64,000 nucleotides of DNA from Maricaulis maris MCS10 (GTDB taxonomy: Bacteria; Pseudomonadota; Alphaproteobacteria; Caulobacterales; Maricaulaceae). Of the stretch, positions 27,413 to 37,199 are shown in pieces (the first letter of the stretch is position 1; each line of letters begins with the position of its first letter). The notes beneath the pieces were generated by a model. The model did no database searches, was not told the origin of the DNA, and saw only the letters and a program-made list of their open reading frames with translations. Made by a program: the position numbers and the translations under genes. The stretch is from the NCBI RefSeq assembly GCF_000014745.1, contig NC_008347.1, forward strand, positions 1,116,001 through 1,180,000, written 5' to 3'.

Positions 27413-29080
27413 ATGAAACGCGTTCTTTTGATTGGTACGGCTGGCCTGGCCATGCTCGCAGCCTGTACAGCGACCGTTGCACCGCCAACGGCCCCACCTC
27501 CGCCACCGGCACCGCCACCCCCTCCGCCGGCGCCCTTCATGTCGGAAATGGTCACCGTGACCGGGTCCCGTGTCCGCAGCTCGGCCTATCGCAATGACGC
27601 GATTGCCGGCGTTGCGAATTTCACGATGCCCGATCAGCTGGTCGTCGACCGCGAACGCTATGAAGACGTCGATCCCAATCCGGTGATGTCAACGGCTGAT
27701 GAGCCGGTCTCGACCTTCTCCATCGATGTCGACACGGCCAGCTATTCGCTGGTCCGCAACTCGCTGGAGGCCGGCCGCTTGCCGCCGACCGATGCCGTGC
27801 GGATCGAGGAGATGGTCAATTATTTCGACTATGACTATGCCCTGCCGCCGGGACCCGACGAGCCGTTCGCGACCCATGTGACGGTCACCCCGACGCCGTG
27901 GAATGCCGACACCCAGCTGATGCATATCGGCATCCAGGGTTATGAGATCATTCCCGACGAACGGCCGCGGGCCAATCTGGTCTTCCTGATCGATGTATCC
28001 GGTTCGATGAATTCACCCGACAAGCTGCCGCTGGCTGTCCAGGCCATGCACTTGCTGGTTGATGAATTGCACCCGGACGACACCGTGGCCCTGGTTGTCT
28101 ACGCCAGTGCCAGCGGGGTCGTATTGCCGCCGACCGAGGCCCGCAATGCCCGCGAGATCCACCGCGCACTCGACAGTCTGAGCGCAGGCGGTTCAACCGC
28201 CGGCGGGGCCGGTCTGGCGCTGGCCTATGACCTCGCCGAACAGAATTTCGACGAGGACGCGGTCAATCGGGTCATGCTTCTCACCGATGGCGATTTCAAT
28301 GTCGGCGTGACCCAGGATGAGCGTCTGGAAGACTTTGTCGCCCGCAAGCGCGATAGCGGCATCTACCTGTCGGTGATGGGCTTTGGTCGCGGCAATTACA
28401 ATGACCAGATGATGCAGACCATCGCCCAGGCCGGCAATGGCACGGCGGCCTATATCGACAGTCGCCAGGAAGCCCGGCGCATGCTGGTCGAGGAAAGCTT
28501 CTCCTCGCTCTTTACGATCGCCAATGACGTCAAGATCCAGGTCGAGTTCAATCCGGCCCGTGTCGCCGAATACCGGCTGATCGGCTATGAGACCCGGCTG
28601 CTTGACCGGGCCGATTTCAACAATGATGAAGTCGATGCCGGCGAGATCGGTTCGGGCCATTCGGTCACCGCGATCTATGAGATTGCCGCGCCGGGATCGG
28701 AAGGCGTGCTGATGGAGCCGCTGCGCTATGGCGGAGCGACGACGGTCGAGCCGGACCTGGACGGCGAGTATGGTTTCCTGCGTCTGCGCTACAAGCGGCC
28801 GGGCGAGGATGAAAGCCGCCTGATCGAGCGCGCGGTGACCGATGCCGACACGGTCGACGATGTCGGCGAGGCCTCGCAGGAGGCCCGCTTCTCGATCGCG
28901 GTCGCCGGTTTCGCCCAACGCTTGCGCGGTGATGCGTATCTCGCGGAGGGCTATGACTGGGCCGCGATCCGCGAAAGCGCTGCCGGGGCGATCGGTGAAG
29001 ATGAATTCGGTTACCGCGCCGAGTTTCTCGACCTGGTCGATCGGGCCCAGGCCGCCGATGAGGCTCGCGACAAACCCTGA
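27413..29080 (+). CDS. VWA domain lipoprotein (YfbK-like)
   Basis: 555 aa from ATG 27413 with GGAAGGGG upstream. Lipobox LAAC with Cys at residue 18, then a Pro-rich linker (about residues 24-41). An N-terminal VWA-associated domain is followed by a von Willebrand type A domain with the MIDAS motif DVSGSM at about residue 196 and a C-terminal DUF3520-type region. Between linker and VWA sits MVTVTGSRVRSS, which resembles the VTGSR motif near the start of TonB-dependent receptors. Probably periplasmic, protein-protein interaction. Closed by the terminator at 29105-29134. Confidence 0.9.
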   Translation: MKRVLLIGTAGLAMLAACTATVAPPTAPPPPPAPPPPPPAPFMSEMVTVTGSRVRSSAYRNDAIAGVANFTMPDQLVVDRERYEDVDPNPVMSTADEPVSTFSIDVDTASYSLVRNSLEAGRLPPTDAVRIEEMVNYFDYDYALPPGPDEPFATHVTVTPTPWNADTQLMHIGIQGYEIIPDERPRANLVFLIDVSGSMNSPDKLPLAVQAMHLLVDELHPDDTVALVVYASASGVVLPPTEARNAREIHRALDSLSAGGSTAGGAGLALAYDLAEQNFDEDAVNRVMLLTDGDFNVGVTQDERLEDFVARKRDSGIYLSVMGFGRGNYNDQMMQTIAQAGNGTAAYIDSRQEARRMLVEESFSSLFTIANDVKIQVEFNPARVAEYRLIGYETRLLDRADFNNDEVDAGEIGSGHSVTAIYEIAAPGSEGVLMEPLRYGGATTVEPDLDGEYGFLRLRYKRPGEDESRLIERAVTDADTVDDVGEASQEARFSIAVAGFAQRLRGDAYLAEGYDWAAIRESAAGAIGEDEFGYRAEFLDLVDRAQAADEARDKP

Positions 29081-29104
29081 TCCGGGCGGGCCTGACACAA
29101 ACGA

Positions 29105-29134
29105 AAAGAGCCGCACCCGGGAGGGTGCGGCTCT
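29105..29134. terminator. bidirectional intrinsic terminator
   Basis: Perfect 13-bp stem AAGAGCCGCACCC / GGGTGCGGCTCTT with a GGGA loop, between the convergent VWA gene (+) and TonB receptor gene (-). The A and T at the stem ends are limited but the hairpin is strong in both directions. Confidence 0.85.
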
Positions 29135-29164
29135 TCCTGTTTCAGGCTTCAGACCTGTCCGGGA

Positions 29165-31657
29165 TCAATCGCCGAACTGGTAGTAGAAGCGTACGCCAAT
29201 GGTGCGCGGCGGGGCCACGTTGGCGTAATGGCTGCGGACCGAATGACCGTTGATGGTCTGGTTCGACAGCGCCGTGCTGCGAATACCGGTTTCGATGTAT
29301 TCATTGCCGATATTGTTGATGAACAGCGTCGCGCCCCAGTCGCCGGCGTCATAATTGATCGAGCCATTGGCGACGAAATAGCTGTCCAGCGTGGAGCTGC
29401 TGCCGCGACCGCCGGTGCGGGTCAGGATGTCACCCTGGTAGGAGATGCCCAGATTATAGTTGAGCTGGGCACCGCTCGCCATGTCGACGCTGTAGCGACC
29501 AAAGACCGAAGCCTGCGTTTCCGGAGAGCCGGGAAGGCGGTCGCCGGACTGGCCATCCTCGAACGCCGAGCCGAAGCCTGGTGTGTTGATGGTGCGGATC
29601 AGGAAGGGCACATCAGCGGTCAGTTCCGACTGGGTGAAGGAGTAGGTGCCGCGCAGTTCGAAATTATGTGCGACCTGCCAGGAACCCTGCAGTTCGAAGC
29701 CCTTCGATTCCGCACCAGCCGCGTTGACCGTGATCGGAATATTGGCGTTCACCGTGGCCGAAGACACCTGCGGATCGGTCCACTCAACCAGGAAGATGGC
29801 GCCGTTCAAGACAATGGCACCATCGGCCCAGGTCGTCTTGGCACCGAGTTCGTAATTGGTCGTTTGATCCGGGCCGTACTGGCGCTCGTCAAACTGGGCG
29901 ATGTCGCCGGCATTGGGGCCATATTGCTGTCCCGGTGCCAGGGCACAGGCGCCCTGGGTCGCGGCCGGATCATAGGCCGCGCAGGTTCCCAGACCGTTGG
30001 AGGCACCGATCCGATAGCCCTCGGATACGGTGAAATAGGCCAGGATTTCGTCCGACACATCATAGGCGATGTTGAACTTGTAGAGGAAACCGTCATCCGA
30101 CTGGGCCAGCGCCGGATCAAAGGCGAGATCGCGGATCTCGTCGATGGTCAGCGGGGTGTAGGTCGGGGCTTCAAACAGCGGGAAGTCCACCGTGGAGACA
30201 GATTCCAGCTCGTACTCGTAATAGCGACCGCCGACGGTCACCGAGAGACGGTCCGTGATGTCCCAGCCCAGTTCGCCGAAAAGGGCGCTTTCGGTCAGCT
30301 GGGTGTTGCCGGTGGAGAAATACTCCAGATCGGTCGGGTTTTCGGTCAGACCGAAGCCGAAATTGTCGTTCACATACTCGGAGTAATTCGGGGTGAACTC
30401 CTGCGAGGACCCGACGAATTCCGCCTTGTTGTAGTAGTAGCCGACAATCCAGTTGAACTGGCTCTCATAGGTCGAGACAAGGCGCAGTTCCTGATTGAAG
30501 AACTCGTCCTCTCCCAGCTCGTGCGTGAAGGCGGTGAAATTCGGGAAACTCTCATAGGAGTATTCCAGCGAGATCAGCAGGTCGGTCTGGTCACGCTGAC
30601 CGTCCTCGCTGTAGCGACCGAAGCCGGTGGCCGAGGTCAGCTCGGCAAAACCGAGATCGGCGGTCAGCTCGAGGGCCAGCAGTTCATTGTTGCGCTCGAT
30701 CGGCTCAAGCACACGCAGGGCGGACTCGTAAGCGCTGGCCGGGACCGGCGAACGACGCGAGGAAATCTGGCGACCTTCAATGTCCTGGTTCTGGAAATAG
30801 TAGGTGGCAGTGGCGTCGAGCCAATCGGTCGGCGCCCAACGCGCCGCGATGCGGCCGGAGAGGGCCTCTTCACCGTCGGCATCGGCGACCGGTGCCAGGT
30901 TTGCCGCAACATCGGCCGGATCGTTGAAATCCGGATTGGGGTTGGACACGCCGGGCTCGCGGACGCGATAATTATAGTCGGTGAAGCCGCTATCATGCAG
31001 CACGTCAAGCGAACCGCGGATAGCGAATGTGTCTGATACGGCGTGGTTGAAAGTGAAGCCGATATCGGCAGACGGCGAGTTGGCTTCGGAATACTGGTAG
31101 AAGGAGGAGCGGACCTGCAGCATGTTGCTGTCGAAATCCGGACGGTTCGGCAGATAACGGATGGCCCCGCCCAGCGTGCCGGCACCATAGAGGGTGCCCT
31201 GCGGCCCGAGCAGGACTTCGACGCGCTCGAGATCATTCATCTTGAGATCGATGAAGAGCGGGATTTCACCGAGATAGGTTGCCACGGTGCCGCCACCGCT
31301 ATTGTCGCCATCGCCCGAACCGATCGGGTCGGCGTTCAGGCCGCGCACGATGATCGGATTGCCCTGGCGGCCGCCGCGATCGACAATGTTGATGCCCGGC
31401 ACATAGGCGAGGGCGTCCGCGAGATCCTCGAAACCCTGCTCTTCAATCTGCGACCCGCCGATGGCAGCAATGTTGAGCGGAACGTCCTGCACGGTTTCGG
31501 AGCGGCGCGTCGCGGTGACGACGATGACGTCCTGGGACGTGCCGGTCGACTGGGCTTGCGCCGTGCCTGCGACCGCCATTCCGGCGAGCGGAAGGGCGAG
31601 CACGCTGATCGAACAGGCGAGACGTGAGCGGAGTGTCGCTCGGGTTTTTGCGGCCAT
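29165..31657 (-). CDS. TonB-dependent receptor
   Basis: 830 aa from ATG 31657, chosen because a CGGAG sequence precedes it and a signal peptide follows directly (LACSISVLALPLAGMAVAGTAQAQ). The TonB box region is DVIVVTATRR; the plug has VQDVPLNIAAIGG and GGRQGNPIIVRGLNADP; the barrel ends in VRFYYQFGD with the C-terminal aromatic. The N-terminal plug style (VPLNIAAI...ALAYVPGI) is that of carbohydrate or natural-product receptors of sphingomonads and Caulobacterales rather than classic siderophore receptors. Divergent from the TPR-sulfotransferase. Confidence 0.93.
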   Translation of the reverse strand: MAAKTRATLRSRLACSISVLALPLAGMAVAGTAQAQSTGTSQDVIVVTATRRSETVQDVPLNIAAIGGSQIEEQGFEDLADALAYVPGINIVDRGGRQGNPIIVRGLNADPIGSGDGDNSGGGTVATYLGEIPLFIDLKMNDLERVEVLLGPQGTLYGAGTLGGAIRYLPNRPDFDSNMLQVRSSFYQYSEANSPSADIGFTFNHAVSDTFAIRGSLDVLHDSGFTDYNYRVREPGVSNPNPDFNDPADVAANLAPVADADGEEALSGRIAARWAPTDWLDATATYYFQNQDIEGRQISSRRSPVPASAYESALRVLEPIERNNELLALELTADLGFAELTSATGFGRYSEDGQRDQTDLLISLEYSYESFPNFTAFTHELGEDEFFNQELRLVSTYESQFNWIVGYYYNKAEFVGSSQEFTPNYSEYVNDNFGFGLTENPTDLEYFSTGNTQLTESALFGELGWDITDRLSVTVGGRYYEYELESVSTVDFPLFEAPTYTPLTIDEIRDLAFDPALAQSDDGFLYKFNIAYDVSDEILAYFTVSEGYRIGASNGLGTCAAYDPAATQGACALAPGQQYGPNAGDIAQFDERQYGPDQTTNYELGAKTTWADGAIVLNGAIFLVEWTDPQVSSATVNANIPITVNAAGAESKGFELQGSWQVAHNFELRGTYSFTQSELTADVPFLIRTINTPGFGSAFEDGQSGDRLPGSPETQASVFGRYSVDMASGAQLNYNLGISYQGDILTRTGGRGSSSTLDSYFVANGSINYDAGDWGATLFINNIGNEYIETGIRSTALSNQTINGHSVRSHYANVAPPRTIGVRFYYQFGD

Positions 31658-31858
31658 GACTGGATTCTCCGAATGAAATTGTGCCTTAATCATGGTCTGT
31701 CGTGCCAAACGAAAGCAATTGCCGGGCGTTAAATTCGTGTCACATTTCCGTTTTCTTTTCAGACCTGTTGCACGGGCGACACGCTGCGTCCGCGAACGGC
31801 CTTCGCAATTGCAGCATTTCCGCGTCTGTGGCCGTCTGCATAGCCGACTGGCAAGTCA

Positions 31859-33469
31859 ATGAAGCCTCAAACCGAATCGCAACTTGAATCGGCAGCGGCG
31901 GCATTGGGCGCCCGAGACTATCGCCAAGCCCACCGGCTGTGCATGTCGGTGTTGCAGACCCAGGGGCCGAATGCCGAGGCGTTTTTCCTGCTCGGATTGC
32001 TCACGGCCGATCACGATAATCACGCCAAGGCGGTGGATATATTGGACAGGGCAATCGCCCTGGACAGCGGGGACTCCCGATTTCATGCCCATCGCGCCAA
32101 GTCATTGCTGGCGCTTCAACGCCGCGACGCGGCGGCTGATGCGGCGCAAAAAGCGGCGGAATTGGGTCCCCGCGATGCGTTGACCTTTGACACGATCGGC
32201 GTGGTCTTCACGCGTCTCGGCGATCATGCCTCGGCCATCGGACTGTTCGAAGCGGCGGTCAGGCAGGACGGCCAGCGGGCGGCGTATCACTACAATCTCG
32301 CCGCGTCGCGCCAGTTCGCTGGCGCATTCGATCTCGCTGCCGCTGGCTATGAGCGTACGCTCGAGCTGGAACCCGGCCACGTCAAGGCGTTGTCAGCGGT
32401 GGTCGGCTTGCGACGCCAGACCGAGGCCGACAACCGGCTCGATGCGCTGGAATCGGCGTTCAAGGCGCGAGACAAAAATGATCAGGAAGCCCAGCTGCAT
32501 CTCGGCCATGCCATTGCCAAGACGCTTGAAGACCTGGGTCGGCACGACGAGGCGCTCGACTGGCTGGGCCGCGCCAAGGCGGTTGTCAGTGCGGTACGCC
32601 AGTACGACGCCCGGGTCGATGCCGATCTGTTTGCTGCGGCGGCCCGCACGAGCGAGACGAGCCCCAGCCCGGCCGCGCCCGGCTGGGACAGCGACCGGCC
32701 AGTGTTCATTGTGGGGCTTCCCCGGACCGGGACGACACTGGTCGACCGGATTCTGGCGGCGCATCCCGCGGTTCGACCGCTGGGTGAGTTGTCGAACTTT
32801 GCCCTCCTGGCGAAGCAGATGGCCGGGACGCCAGGCCCGTATGTCATGGATGCGGCGACGATCGGGGCGACAACGTCCATCGACCCGAAAGCCCTTGGCC
32901 AGGCCTATGAGGCCAGCGTGGCCGGCCTCGCCGGTGACGCCGCGCGCTATACCGACAAGATGCCGCTCAATATTGTCTGGGCCGGGCACATCCATCGCGC
33001 TTTGCCGAATGCCCGCATCATCTGTCTGCGCCGCCACCCGCTCGACGCCTGTCTCAGCAATTACCGCCAGCTCTTCGCGACCAGCTTTTCCTATTACAAT
33101 TACGCCTACGAGCTGACCGACTGCGCCCGCTACTATCTCGAGTTTGACCGGCTGCGAGGCCATTGGGCGGCCAGCCTTCCGGCCGACCGCTATACCGAAG
33201 TCGCTTATGAGGACATTGTCGGTGACCTGGAGGGCGAGGCAAGGCGCCTGATCGAACATTGCGGCCTTGACTGGGACCCGGCCTGCCTCGACTTCCACAA
33301 CCAGGCCGGCAGTGTGGCAACCGCGAGCTCGGTCCAGGTCCGCCAGCCGCTCTATTCCAGCTCAATCGGTCGTTGGCAACGGCACGCCGAAGCGCTGATG
33401 CCGGTGCGGTCCATTCTCCGCGATGGCGGTGTGATCGACGCGGACGGAAACTGGCTGCGCGACACCTGA
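31859..33469 (+). CDS. TPR repeat-containing sulfotransferase family protein
   Basis: 536 aa. The first ~210 residues are tetratricopeptide repeats (for example AEAFFLLGLLTADHDNHAKAVDIL, DALTFDTIGVVFTRLGDHASA). The rest is a sulfotransferase domain: PAPS 5'-phosphosulfate loop FIVGLPRTGTTLVDRIL at about residue 282, and the 3'-phosphate motif RRHPLDACLSNYRQLF. Proteins of this build are common beside TonB receptors in Caulobacterales, and their acceptor is unknown. No clear ribosome-binding site. Confidence 0.9.
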   Translation: MKPQTESQLESAAAALGARDYRQAHRLCMSVLQTQGPNAEAFFLLGLLTADHDNHAKAVDILDRAIALDSGDSRFHAHRAKSLLALQRRDAAADAAQKAAELGPRDALTFDTIGVVFTRLGDHASAIGLFEAAVRQDGQRAAYHYNLAASRQFAGAFDLAAAGYERTLELEPGHVKALSAVVGLRRQTEADNRLDALESAFKARDKNDQEAQLHLGHAIAKTLEDLGRHDEALDWLGRAKAVVSAVRQYDARVDADLFAAAARTSETSPSPAAPGWDSDRPVFIVGLPRTGTTLVDRILAAHPAVRPLGELSNFALLAKQMAGTPGPYVMDAATIGATTSIDPKALGQAYEASVAGLAGDAARYTDKMPLNIVWAGHIHRALPNARIICLRRHPLDACLSNYRQLFATSFSYYNYAYELTDCARYYLEFDRLRGHWAASLPADRYTEVAYEDIVGDLEGEARRLIEHCGLDWDPACLDFHNQAGSVATASSVQVRQPLYSSSIGRWQRHAEALMPVRSILRDGGVIDADGNWLRDT

Positions 33470-33522
33470 ACCACCCTATGGCCAGTGCGGCGAAGCCGTG
33501 TAGGATTGCCCGATACCGACCT

Positions 33523-33609
33523 GCGGGCGTGGCGGAATCGGTAGACGCAGCAGACTTAAAATCTGTCGACCGCAAGGTCGTGCCGGTTCAAGTCCGGCCG
33601 CCCGCACCA
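33523..33609 (+). tRNA. tRNA-Leu (anticodon TAA)
   Basis: A full class II tRNA is visible: acceptor GCGGGCG pairs with CGCCCGC, D-loop region GGCGGAATCGGTAGACGC, anticodon stem CAGA/TCTG around CTTAAAA giving anticodon TAA, a long variable arm (TCGACCGCAAGGTCG), T-arm GCCGGTTCAAGTCCGGC, and an encoded CCA. The long variable arm and TAA anticodon identify leucine. Confidence 0.97.
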
Positions 33610-33642
33610 GCTTTCCATGCTGTCGTCGGTCGCCCTCGGCGG

Positions 33643-34380
33643 TCAGGAGCCGACTCCTCCAAGCCGTTCCGCCTTCCTCCGCCGGACCATCATCCATAGC
33701 CGATGGACGGTCAGATAGACGCCGGCCAGGCCGAACAGGATGGCGATGATCGAGGTCACCTTGATCCACCAGGAATTGAAGTTCTCCCGGCTCGACCAAT
33801 CCATGATGTGTATGCCCCAGAAAACGTCATAGACCCGCCAGGCAGTGGTGCGCACGGCGCGCAGCTCGCCGGTCTGGCTGTTGATGTAGAAGGTGACCGG
33901 CGGCGTGGTGTCTCCGGCCTCGAAATCAATCCGCCAGGCCGGGACGGAGAGGCCGGCTTCGCGTGGTGGCTCGGCAATGCGGTTGATGGCGCTGATCTCA
34001 CCCAGCCCGTTCTGGCGCGCCAGGGCGATATTGCGGGCGAGCTCGGCACTGATCGGCGACAGGCTGTCACCGCTTCGGGCGTCGATCATGACCGGCCCCT
34101 CGCCGGTCTCCAGCTGCCAGACCGGTTGGCCTGCCAGCCAGCCGGTTCGGGCCGACACGACTTCGCTGGTCTGCGCATTGATGATGCTGGCGAGCGGCAG
34201 GGCCCCGTCGCTCCAGTCGATCGCTCGTTCGCTCACCTCGTGACGCAGATGCTCGCCCCGAATCTCCTCGATCGGGATGATGACCATCACCAGGCCGGAG
34301 ATCAGCCACAACATCACCTGCACGCCAAAGGCCACGCCCAGCCAGAGATGGATCTGGCCCATCAGTCGAAAGAGTTTCAT
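33643..34380 (-). CDS. PepSY-associated membrane protein
   Basis: 245 aa. An N-terminal transmembrane helix (LWLGVAFGVQVMLWLISGLVMVIIP) and a C-terminal one (FNSWWIKVTSIIAILFGLAGVYLTVHR) flank a periplasmic region containing PepSY-like repeats (ISAINRIAEPPREA, TFYINSQTGELRAVRTTAWRVYDVFWGIHIMDW). Such proteins often sit in iron or copper uptake loci. Third gene after DUF2946 and the TonB receptor, 54 bases downstream of the receptor stop. Confidence 0.85.
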   Translation of the reverse strand: MKLFRLMGQIHLWLGVAFGVQVMLWLISGLVMVIIPIEEIRGEHLRHEVSERAIDWSDGALPLASIINAQTSEVVSARTGWLAGQPVWQLETGEGPVMIDARSGDSLSPISAELARNIALARQNGLGEISAINRIAEPPREAGLSVPAWRIDFEAGDTTPPVTFYINSQTGELRAVRTTAWRVYDVFWGIHIMDWSSRENFNSWWIKVTSIIAILFGLAGVYLTVHRLWMMVRRRKAERLGGVGS

Positions 34381-34434
34381 GTCTCGTCCTCCATTGGGGC
34401 CGCACCGGGCCTGCCGGCGCGGCCCTGATCCGGT

Positions 34435-36552
34435 CTAGCCTCGAATGGCGAGGCGCAGGCCGAAAGAACGGCCATAGCCGGGCAGTCGCTCACCGAGGCC
34501 GATATCGGACCCGGCATTGCGGTTGACCCCGGCAAGATGGTCACGCCAAGGCTGATCCAGCAGGTTTTCCACGCCCAAGGCAAGCGAAACGCCCGGCCGG
34601 ACGTCCCAACGACCATACAGGTTCGCCACGACCTGGCCCGGCGTGGCCGTTTCGCCATTGGCCAGCGACACGTCGTCCTGCCGGGCGGTCGCCAGGCTCT
34701 CCAGCGTCACCGTCCAGGTCTCGGCGTCATAGCTGGCACCAATCCGCAGGTGTGCCGGCGCGATGCGGTAGAGGTCGTCCTTGATGTCGCGGCGCTTGCC
34801 CCGCACCCAGCTGACGGCCCCGTCGAGACGCCAGTGAGCATCGATCCGGTAGCCGAAATTAGCGTCCAGCCCGAACAGTTCGGCATCGACATTGGCAAAG
34901 CGCAACGGGGTGGGGTCGCCATTCATGGCCGACACCATTTCGACCGGCGAGTTGATCAGGCCCGGCGTCGCGTCGAAGGGCACGCCCTGGATATAGTCGT
35001 CGATACGGCGGATGAAGAGGGTCGGGCGGGCATAGGCCTGAGCATTGGACCAGTCCAACCCGGCCTCGGCGATCCAGGCGGTCTCCGGCTCCAGCTCCAG
35101 GTCACCGACATAGGTATTGCCGTCCGCCAGGCCACCGCTGGCTGCAGTTGGCAGCCAGGCGAAGCGCTCCAGATAGCCGGGCGCGCGGGTCTTGCGGGCG
35201 AGGTTGAGGCGGACCGTAACTGTCTCCGACAGCGGCCGCCACAGGCGCAGGGCCGCATCAAGCGTGCTGCCCTGCCAGTCGCGATCGGCCATATTGGCAA
35301 CCATGGCGAGCATGCCCGGCATGGCGGGCACTGCGCTCCCCGTTGCGGCGAGGCCGGCGCTCGCCTCGTGACGATCGACCCGCAGGCCAAGCTCGCCCTG
35401 CCATCCGGCTATCATCGGGCCGCCCCATTCGACGAAGGCGCCGGTCCGGGAGAGGTCGATATCAGGCAGGTTGTGCAGGTAGAAATCCGCATTCATCGGA
35501 TTGGTGATGGTGACGTCGTGGGCGATGTCGGCATGGTCTATCCCGGCCCGCAATTCGCCGCCCATGGCGGCAAGGGCGAGAGCGGCCGAGAGGGTGCGGC
35601 TCTCGGCATAGGCGAAGGTCTCGCGCCACATCATTGGTGATCCCGGCGCCGGGCGCAGCGAGAAGTTATTCATGCCATGACCGACATCACTCCAGCCGGC
35701 CGCCAGGTCCAGGCGGATCGAGTCGAAGGCGCCGCGATAGGCAATCCGTGCGGTGTCGGTGTCGATGAAGCGGATATCCATTGAGAAGGGCGGATTGCCA
35801 GTCCGGCCGGTCTCGTTGCGGCGCAGGTCGACGGACAGGGTGTGCGAACCCGAGCGCCAGGCGGCGCCGAAACCGTAAACGCTGCGCTCATACGCGCTGC
35901 CGTGGATCGTGCCATAGGGTGTTTCGCGATCGCCGCCGGTCTCATGAGAGCCGAGGACATGAACACGCAAATTGTCATTGGACAGCCCGACAAGGCCGCC
36001 AATGGCGCTGCTGGCATCGGCTGAGCGGGCAGCCAGGGTGAGGGTGTGGCTGAGGCTGAACCCGGCCTGGTCGGTGAAAGTGCTGGTGATCAGCGAGGCG
36101 TCGAAGCCGCCGCCCAGGCCCGGCCCGTCGCTGACCGGGCTGACACCGCGCGCAAACTCGATCCGCTCGACCAGGACAGACGGCGCATAATGCAGTGGCG
36201 GATCCATCAGGTTGGGGCCGCCGGAGGCGATCATCTGATCATTGACCCGGATATTCAGCCGCGGCCCGAACAGTCCGCGGTACTGGAGTTGGCCGGACAG
36301 GGCGCCGTTGGCAACCGCCGCAGCGCCCGGCAGCCGGGCAAGGAGATGGGTTGTGTCCGGCGCGGCGATGACAGGCTGTTCCTGCGGGTCGAGCTGATCG
36401 CGCGTCGGGCTTTGCAGGCGCGGCGTGCTGACCGTGATGATGTCGGTCAGCGGGTTGTCTGCGGATTGGGCAAATGCCGCAGGGGCCATGAGGGCCAGGC
36501 CAGCGGACAGGGCGAAAAAGGCGCAGCTGTGCTGCAGGGAGAAACGGGACAT
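34435..36552 (-). CDS. TonB-dependent receptor, probable copper type
   Basis: 705 aa with signal peptide (LSAGLALMAPAAFAQS), a plug with DIITVSTPRLQSP and QYRGLFGPRLNIRVND, and a beta barrel ending in SFGLRLAIRG. It is rich in Met and His at loops (AMPGMLAMVANMADRDW, DVGHGMNNFSL, SPMMWRETF), which resembles the OprC/NosA copper receptors. The copper assignment rests on that pattern and on the DUF2946 and PepSY neighbours. Likely operon order DUF2946, receptor, PepSY. Confidence 0.88.
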   Translation of the reverse strand: MSRFSLQHSCAFFALSAGLALMAPAAFAQSADNPLTDIITVSTPRLQSPTRDQLDPQEQPVIAAPDTTHLLARLPGAAAVANGALSGQLQYRGLFGPRLNIRVNDQMIASGGPNLMDPPLHYAPSVLVERIEFARGVSPVSDGPGLGGGFDASLITSTFTDQAGFSLSHTLTLAARSADASSAIGGLVGLSNDNLRVHVLGSHETGGDRETPYGTIHGSAYERSVYGFGAAWRSGSHTLSVDLRRNETGRTGNPPFSMDIRFIDTDTARIAYRGAFDSIRLDLAAGWSDVGHGMNNFSLRPAPGSPMMWRETFAYAESRTLSAALALAAMGGELRAGIDHADIAHDVTITNPMNADFYLHNLPDIDLSRTGAFVEWGGPMIAGWQGELGLRVDRHEASAGLAATGSAVPAMPGMLAMVANMADRDWQGSTLDAALRLWRPLSETVTVRLNLARKTRAPGYLERFAWLPTAASGGLADGNTYVGDLELEPETAWIAEAGLDWSNAQAYARPTLFIRRIDDYIQGVPFDATPGLINSPVEMVSAMNGDPTPLRFANVDAELFGLDANFGYRIDAHWRLDGAVSWVRGKRRDIKDDLYRIAPAHLRIGASYDAETWTVTLESLATARQDDVSLANGETATPGQVVANLYGRWDVRPGVSLALGVENLLDQPWRDHLAGVNRNAGSDIGLGERLPGYGRSFGLRLAIRG

Positions 36553-36620
36553 GTAAACGCTCCAGGGCGCACGCCGGCGACTGCCGGTCGGGCCGTTGAT
36601 TCAGAAGGGTAAGGACGGAA

Positions 36621-37007
36621 TCAGAGCGTGGCTGGCGGGCCCCGGGCCGGCGGCCGGGCTTGCTGGCGCGCGACAGCAACCCGTACGGTGCGGGCGGGTG
36701 TTGCGAGCGGGAAGTCATTGGGTGGCGGAGCCAGGTCCGCGACTTGTGGCAGGGCCAGTAGCGAGGTCGCGGCCGCAAAGGCGCAATGCTGGGCCGTATT
36801 GCCGGTCTGCCCGTCACCGGGCTCTTCGCTGAGCTCGCCGCTTTCCAGGTCTAGCCAGCGTGTGATCGAGCCCTGGCCGGTACACAGGACAACGGCCAGC
36901 TGGCCGCTATCACTGCGATCGAGCATATAGCCGCGCGGGATGGCGGATTGTTGCACAGCGGCGATGACCGCGAGGGCAAACAGCCACCGGGCAAGGATAC
37001 CGCGCAT
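36621..37007 (-). CDS. DUF2946 family protein
   Basis: 128 aa from ATG 37007, preceded by GGGAC; ATGs at 37028 or 37064 are alternatives. A hydrophobic N-terminus (RWLFALAVIAAVQQ) is followed by IPRGYMLDRS and LAVVLCTGQGS and later CAFAAATSLLAL, the pattern of DUF2946 proteins with two conserved Cys. These small exported proteins co-occur with copper TonB receptors. First gene of the three-gene module. Confidence 0.75.
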   Translation of the reverse strand: MRGILARWLFALAVIAAVQQSAIPRGYMLDRSDSGQLAVVLCTGQGSITRWLDLESGELSEEPGDGQTGNTAQHCAFAAATSLLALPQVADLAPPPNDFPLATPARTVRVAVARQQARPPARGPPATL

Positions 37008-37199
37008 ATGTCCCAGATCCGACATCATGGGCCGCCGGTAGCACTGGTCATCCGGCTTTGCCATGCGTCAAATCACACCGCTTGCCGGTCTGGCACGCCG
37101 TTTCGGCAATACCTGCAGCGGGTCAGGTGTCCCGATGGCGGCCGGATTTGCTGTGGTGCTGATATCGACCCGGGTGCGGCTTGGCGCTAGCCTGCGGGC

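Noticed and set aside
29228-31036. Open plus-strand frame of 602 codons opposite the TonB receptor
   Set aside because: Shadow of the receptor gene, which has clear signal peptide, plug and barrel on the minus strand.
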